A stretch of 64,000 nt of DNA from Dokdonia sp. (GTDB lineage Bacteria > Bacteroidota > Bacteroidia > Flavobacteriales > Flavobacteriaceae): assembly GCA_020630915.1 (NCBI GenBank), contig JAHDIF010000001.1:416786-480785 (forward strand), given 5' to 3'. Shown here one piece after another: positions 60,852 through 64,000 of the stretch. Position numbers and translations under genes: made by a program. Below the pieces are notes generated by a model, which had not been told where the DNA came from, did no database searches, and saw only the letters and a list, made by a program, of their open reading frames with translations. The stretch's first letter is position 1. Every line of letters begins with the position of its first letter.

Positions 60852-61763
60852 CTACTTCTGCACTGCTAGTTTTTTACTGTTTTTTGGATCGAGATAGCGG
60901 CGTAATACTCCTCCTTTTACATTGTTAACATCAAACTCTACTACAAAAGCCTCTGGATCTATCTTATCTATGAGTCTGTGTATTTTTCGCAAGTGTATGC
61001 GGTTAATTATCGTTTGTATCACTCTTCTATCTTTATGCTCTCCTGTACTACCATAACCAGCCTCTGCCTTATAGACAGTAATACCCGCACCTAGGTCTTT
61101 AAGGATTTCTTGTTCTATAATTTGAGAGGCCTGAGATACAATGGTAATCCCAATAAAATCTTCAAACCCTTCAATAAAAAAATCGATAAACTTTGCGGTG
61201 ACTATATAGGTGAGAATAGAATAAAGTGCCACCTCTACAGACAGCACAAGTGCGGTAATGATAAAAAGAATAATGTTAAAACCTAATATGGTCTTTCCTA
61301 TAGTAATCCCAAAACGGTCAAAAATATAAATTCCTAAAATCTCAGATCCATCAAGAACAGCACCGTTTCGTATGGTAATGCCAATACCTGCACCCAAAAA
61401 CATCCCGCCAAAAATGGCAATCAAAAGTTTATCATCGGTAATTACGGGAAATGATTCTAACCCGATCAATATAGCAAGAGCAGCTATAGACAGGACACTC
61501 TTAAGAATTATACGCCTAGATAATTTATATAGCCCCAGTATTAAAAATGGTATACTTACTACTAATAAAATAATAGAAATATTGATGTCAAATTTCTTGC
61601 TTAAAAGAATAGCAATTCCAGTGACGCCTCCATCTAGAAATCCGTTAGGTAGCAAGAATGCTTTTAAACCTATACTAGCAATTACAATACCTAGTATAAT
61701 TTGACCATACTCTGAGAGCCCTTTCAGAAAGCCGTTTTTATCAAAAATGTAACTATCTTTCAT
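60852..61763 (-). CDS. YitT-family membrane protein
   Basis: 303 residues. Five to six helices in the first 200 residues (FLDGGVTGIAILLSKKFDINISIILLVVSIPFLILG) and a cytosolic DUF2179 domain (about 215-300, LKDLGAGITVYKAEAGYGSTGEHKDRRVIQTIINRIHLRKIHRLIDKIDPEAFVVEFDVNNVKGG). Function unknown for the family. Separate from the bicarbonate gene by a spacer with a small hairpin. Confidence 0.9.
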   Translation of the reverse strand: MKDSYIFDKNGFLKGLSEYGQIILGIVIASIGLKAFLLPNGFLDGGVTGIAILLSKKFDINISIILLVVSIPFLILGLYKLSRRIILKSVLSIAALAILIGLESFPVITDDKLLIAIFGGMFLGAGIGITIRNGAVLDGSEILGIYIFDRFGITIGKTILGFNIILFIITALVLSVEVALYSILTYIVTAKFIDFFIEGFEDFIGITIVSQASQIIEQEILKDLGAGITVYKAEAGYGSTGEHKDRRVIQTIINRIHLRKIHRLIDKIDPEAFVVEFDVNNVKGGVLRRYLDPKNSKKLAVQK

Positions 61764-61793
61764 AGGGTTGAATGTATGAAGTATGTTTTCGCG

Positions 61794-61811
61794 CCTGCCC
61801 GCAAAGGCAGG
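61794..61811. repeat. Hairpin CCTGCCCGCAAAGGCAGG
   Basis: CCTGCC and GGCAGG arms around CGCAAA. A short spacer hairpin that I recall as common in flavobacteria. Lies 10 bases past the stop codon of the SbtA-like gene (on its 3' side) and may help end its transcript. Confidence 0.55.
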
Positions 61812-61820
61812 AAAGCATTT

Positions 61821-62786
61821 TTAAAAGCACCAGTTAATAATACAAAGATACAAAGGCATACCTATTGTAATATTAAATGGAAAGGTAATGGCTAATGCCA
61901 TGGGTAGATATAATCCTTCGTTTGCCTTGGGAGCTGCAAGTTTCATTGCTGCGGGTACTGCAATATAAGAGGCACTCGCAGCTAGTATGGCAAATAACAA
62001 TCGGTTACCTACAGAATCTGTAATCAGACCACTCGCAACGCTTACAATACATCCATTTACTATAGGGACGAGTATCGCAAATAGATATGGAAAAGAGCCA
62101 TACTGCTTGAGACTGCCTATTTTCTTGCCACTAGCAATTCCCATATCTAGTAAAAATACAGCAAGAAAACCCTTAAAAATATCTGTAGTAAAGGGAGCGA
62201 TACCCTGTGCCTGAGCGTCACTAGCCATAAAGCCAATGACCAAACTACCCACAATAAGCATCACACTACCATTGGTAACAGAGTGCTTTACAATACTCCC
62301 CATAGAAACGGTTTTATCTCTATTTGCCGTAAAGAGCATCATTAATAAGACTCCAATAATAATAGAAGGCGCCTCCATAATGGCCATAACAGCAACCATA
62401 TAACCGCTATAAGCAATACCTTCCATATCAAGATAAGCTACAGTAGTCACAAAAGTAACCGCACTTACAGAGCCATATGCTGCGGCAATAGCTCCTGCAT
62501 TCTGCACGCCTAGACGTTTTTTTAATATAAAGAAGGCATATACTGGTACAACGAGTGCTAAAAAAACACCAAATAATAAAGACCACAATATCTCAAGATT
62601 AAACTCTGAGTGGGCCAACTCCTGTCCTCCTTTAAATCCTATAGAAAGCAATAAATAGAAAGAAATAAACTTGGAAGAGCTAGGCGGAATGGCCAAATCA
62701 CTCTTTAATTGTACCGCTAGTAATCCTAGAAAAAAAAACAGGAGAGCTGGGTTGGTCAAGTTATCGACCAATAAATGTAAGTCCAT
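61821..62786 (-). CDS. SbtA-family sodium-dependent bicarbonate transporter
   Basis: 321 residues with ten hydrophobic segments in two inverted halves. NPALLFFFLGLLAVQLKSDLAIP (12-34), SIGFKGGQELAHSEF (52-66) and DMGIASGKKIGSL are SbtA marks. Would import HCO3- with Na+. In a heterotroph this supports anaplerotic carboxylation (for example PEP carboxykinase or carboxylases) or biosynthesis, especially where light-driven energy is available. Three-gene minus-strand unit controlled by the divergent LysR gene. No PII-like SbtB is next to it. Confidence 0.9.
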   Translation of the reverse strand: MDLHLLVDNLTNPALLFFFLGLLAVQLKSDLAIPPSSSKFISFYLLLSIGFKGGQELAHSEFNLEILWSLLFGVFLALVVPVYAFFILKKRLGVQNAGAIAAAYGSVSAVTFVTTVAYLDMEGIAYSGYMVAVMAIMEAPSIIIGVLLMMLFTANRDKTVSMGSIVKHSVTNGSVMLIVGSLVIGFMASDAQAQGIAPFTTDIFKGFLAVFLLDMGIASGKKIGSLKQYGSFPYLFAILVPIVNGCIVSVASGLITDSVGNRLLFAILAASASYIAVPAAMKLAAPKANEGLYLPMALAITFPFNITIGMPLYLCIINWCF

Positions 62787-62821
62787 AAAGGCTTATTATT
62801 AGGTAGGTATGTGAGTTAGAT

Positions 62822-63130
62822 TTACTTCTCGAGTAACGTAATCTCTATGTTTCCTTTAATCTTAAGTGCTCCGCCTTGCTCACGCACTTGCTTGATAAAA
62901 GCGTTAAGTTTTTCTTTTTCTTGCATAAGTTCTGCAATACGACCACTATCATAAGAGCAGGCTTCATCTTGATCTCCTTCAGTAATACAAAGACGGTGAA
63001 TCTTGTGAAAATTAATTTTTTTATCTATCATTCCTCGTAAAATATCTGCTGTTTCTGAGGCAGTGAAAATTCCGTCTATTAGATTAATTTTCTGCTCTTT
63101 TTTTGTTTGTGTTGCTGTTAATGTGTTCAT
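62822..63130 (-). CDS. Conserved small protein next to SbtA
   Basis: 102 residues, soluble: INLIDGIFTASETADILRGMIDKKINFHKIHRLCITEGDQDEACSYDSGRIAELMQEKEKLNAFIKQVREQGGALKIKGNIEITLLEK. Helical N-terminus, a coiled coil (about 65-85) and C-terminal strands. I recall similar proteins in other flavobacteria beside stress or transport genes, without a known role. Lies 35 bases from sbtA, so it could be a regulatory partner of the transporter. Confidence 0.7.
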   Translation of the reverse strand: MNTLTATQTKKEQKINLIDGIFTASETADILRGMIDKKINFHKIHRLCITEGDQDEACSYDSGRIAELMQEKEKLNAFIKQVREQGGALKIKGNIEITLLEK

Positions 63131-63156
63131 AATAAGTATTGTTTTATAAAGGTTAG

Positions 63157-63405
63157 TTAGTCTCTTTCACAAGCCAGACGCATAAATGCCACTAGTGTAA
63201 TAATAATCGTTGCAGAAGCCAGTTCCACTGTGTAGAGAAATCCATTTTCTACAGAAAGCCATAAAGCTGCTACAGGAAATGCAATGAGTAACAATGATTG
63301 TAAAACCATTCGTACTCTACCCCAGTTAATAGCAATTAGAGATTCCTTTTTTACAGAGTTTCTTTGCTCCTGCTGATTGCGTGTTGTTGCGATTGCTTGT
63401 GCCAT
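63157..63405 (-). CDS. Small two-helix membrane protein
   Basis: 82 residues: a soluble, charged start (AQAIATTRNQQEQRNSVKKE), then two helices (about 30-46 and 52-75, VRMVLQSLLLIAFPVAALWLSVENGFLYTVELASATIIITLVAFM). No family recognised. First gene of the minus-strand bicarbonate unit, 26 bases before the 102-residue protein. Confidence 0.65.
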   Translation of the reverse strand: MAQAIATTRNQQEQRNSVKKESLIAINWGRVRMVLQSLLLIAFPVAALWLSVENGFLYTVELASATIIITLVAFMRLACERD

Positions 63406-63431
63406 AATTGTTTCTTTTTACAATGCAAAGA

Positions 63432-63479
63432 TGTAATGAATAATTCATATATTTTTATTTATATTTGTAATGAATTACA
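63432..63479. promoter_or_regulatory. LysR-type operator region between the divergent units
   Basis: The 10-mer TGTAATGAAT occurs directly repeated at 63432-63441 and 63466-63475; the second lies within the inverted repeat TGTAATGAATTACA (63466-63479, arms TGTAAT/ATTACA). ATGAATAATTCAT follows the first copy. TATATTTG (63460-63467) is the minus-7 box for the LysR gene, so the regulator bound there would repress itself and could activate the minus-strand bicarbonate genes. Confidence 0.6.
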
Positions 63480-63491
63480 TAAACTTTATTT

Positions 63492-64000
63492 ATGAATTAT
63501 ACACTGCATCAACTTCAGGTATTCTTAAAGATTACGGAACTCAAGAGCATTACTAAAGCGGCAGAAGAGCTACACCTAACCCAACCTGCTGTTTCTATAC
63601 AGTTAAAAAACTTCCAAAATCAATTTTCAATCCCGCTCACAGAAGTAGTTGGGAGACAATTATTTGTAACAGATTTTGGGCAAGAAATCGCTCAAGCCGC
63701 TCAAAAAATTATTGACGAAGTAGAAGCAATCAATTATAAAACTCTAGCCTATAAAGGTGAACTTTTTGGAAAACTTAAGATCTCCATTGTCTCTACTGCA
63801 AAGTACGCAATGCCTTACTTCCTGACAGATTTTATAGAAAACAACAAAGGCGTAGATCTACAAATAGATGTAACAAATAAATCCAGTGTTATTCGTAATC
63901 TGGAGAATAATGAAATTGATTTTGCCATGGTTTCCACCATTCCAGAGCATCTTAAACTAGATCGAATACCTTTAATGAAGAACAAACTTTATTTTGTAGG
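63492..64000 (+). CDS. LysR-family regulator (5' part), probably of bicarbonate uptake
   Basis: 169 complete codons from the ATG at 63492 to the window edge. N-terminal winged helix (YTLHQLQVFLKITELKSITKAAEELHLTQPAVSIQLKNFQ) and the start of the periplasmic-binding-protein-like sensor (GKLKISIVSTAKYAMPYFLTDF). It resembles CbbR/CcmR-type LysR proteins that control CO2 and bicarbonate genes. Divergent from the sbtA unit with an 86-base shared spacer. C-terminus lies beyond the window. Confidence 0.9.
   Translation, partial: MNYTLHQLQVFLKITELKSITKAAEELHLTQPAVSIQLKNFQNQFSIPLTEVVGRQLFVTDFGQEIAQAAQKIIDEVEAINYKTLAYKGELFGKLKISIVSTAKYAMPYFLTDFIENNKGVDLQIDVTNKSSVIRNLENNEIDFAMVSTIPEHLKLDRIPLMKNKLYFV

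Noticed and set aside
1-64000. tRNA, rRNA, CRISPR array, integrase or prophage
   Set aside because: Spacers were read for cloverleaf arms, spaced repeats and integrase-type genes; none seen. The window is mostly ordinary core chromosome.

Overview
The window is a dense, AT-rich chromosomal segment of a marine member of Flavobacteriaceae. The pointers are the gliding genes gldE-gldD, TonB-dependent uptake, a PL7-type alginate lyase, Bacteroidetes promoters (TTG, about 19 bp, TAnnTTTG) with almost no Shine-Dalgarno signals, DUF3127/DUF3098/DUF4301 proteins, and a LysR-linked SbtA-like bicarbonate transporter. The gene set resembles Dokdonia and relatives; that genus is recollection, not proof. 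I see no rRNA, tRNA, CRISPR, prophage or intact insertion sequence.

Layout. 1-2.5 kb: ferrous iron uptake (feoA end, feoB, Cys-rich partner). 2.5-8.9 kb: a minus-strand TroABCD-like Mn/Zn/Fe ABC operon led by a DtxR/MntR repressor, with an outer-membrane protein and an inserted S23 four-helix-bundle gene. 9-14 kb: recX, RNase G, a 30-residue basic protein, HU, mutY, an AraC regulator. 14-18.9 kb: ssb, gldE, gldD, EamA exporter. 19-27 kb: pckA, a saccharopine dehydrogenase-like gene with its Lrp neighbour, two paralogous secreted proteins around a TM2 gene, ahcY, a phosphopantetheinyl transferase. 28-36 kb: PcrB, then a probable thiamine block (DUF77, PnuC-type transporter, NadR-like kinase) and a TPP riboswitch ahead of a TonB receptor. 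36-48 kb: greA with a terminator-rich leader, HIT, NUDIX, histidine kinase, flavin reductase, DUF3127, aat, a YefM-YoeB pair with two small unannotated ORFs, tag, truB, PL7 lyase, uppP, ftsX. 49-60.8 kb: leuS (carrying several in-frame repeats), SemiSWEET, ECF sigma and partner, mfd, a leucine-rich-repeat lipoprotein. 60.8-64 kb: YitT, SbtA-like bicarbonate transporter, two small genes and a divergent LysR regulator.

The most striking signal is a short palindrome, GCTTTCGCGAAAGC (core TTTCGCGAAA). The core occurs 21 times in 64 kb, 16 of them inside genes, in all three frames, giving AFAKA, LSRKR or RFRES. A pair of paralogues inside the window aligns without gaps across one copy, so at least that copy arose by base substitution and not by insertion. 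This suggests a selected chromosomal DNA site of unknown function, comparable in kind to HIP1, DNA-uptake or ParB/Noc-type sites.
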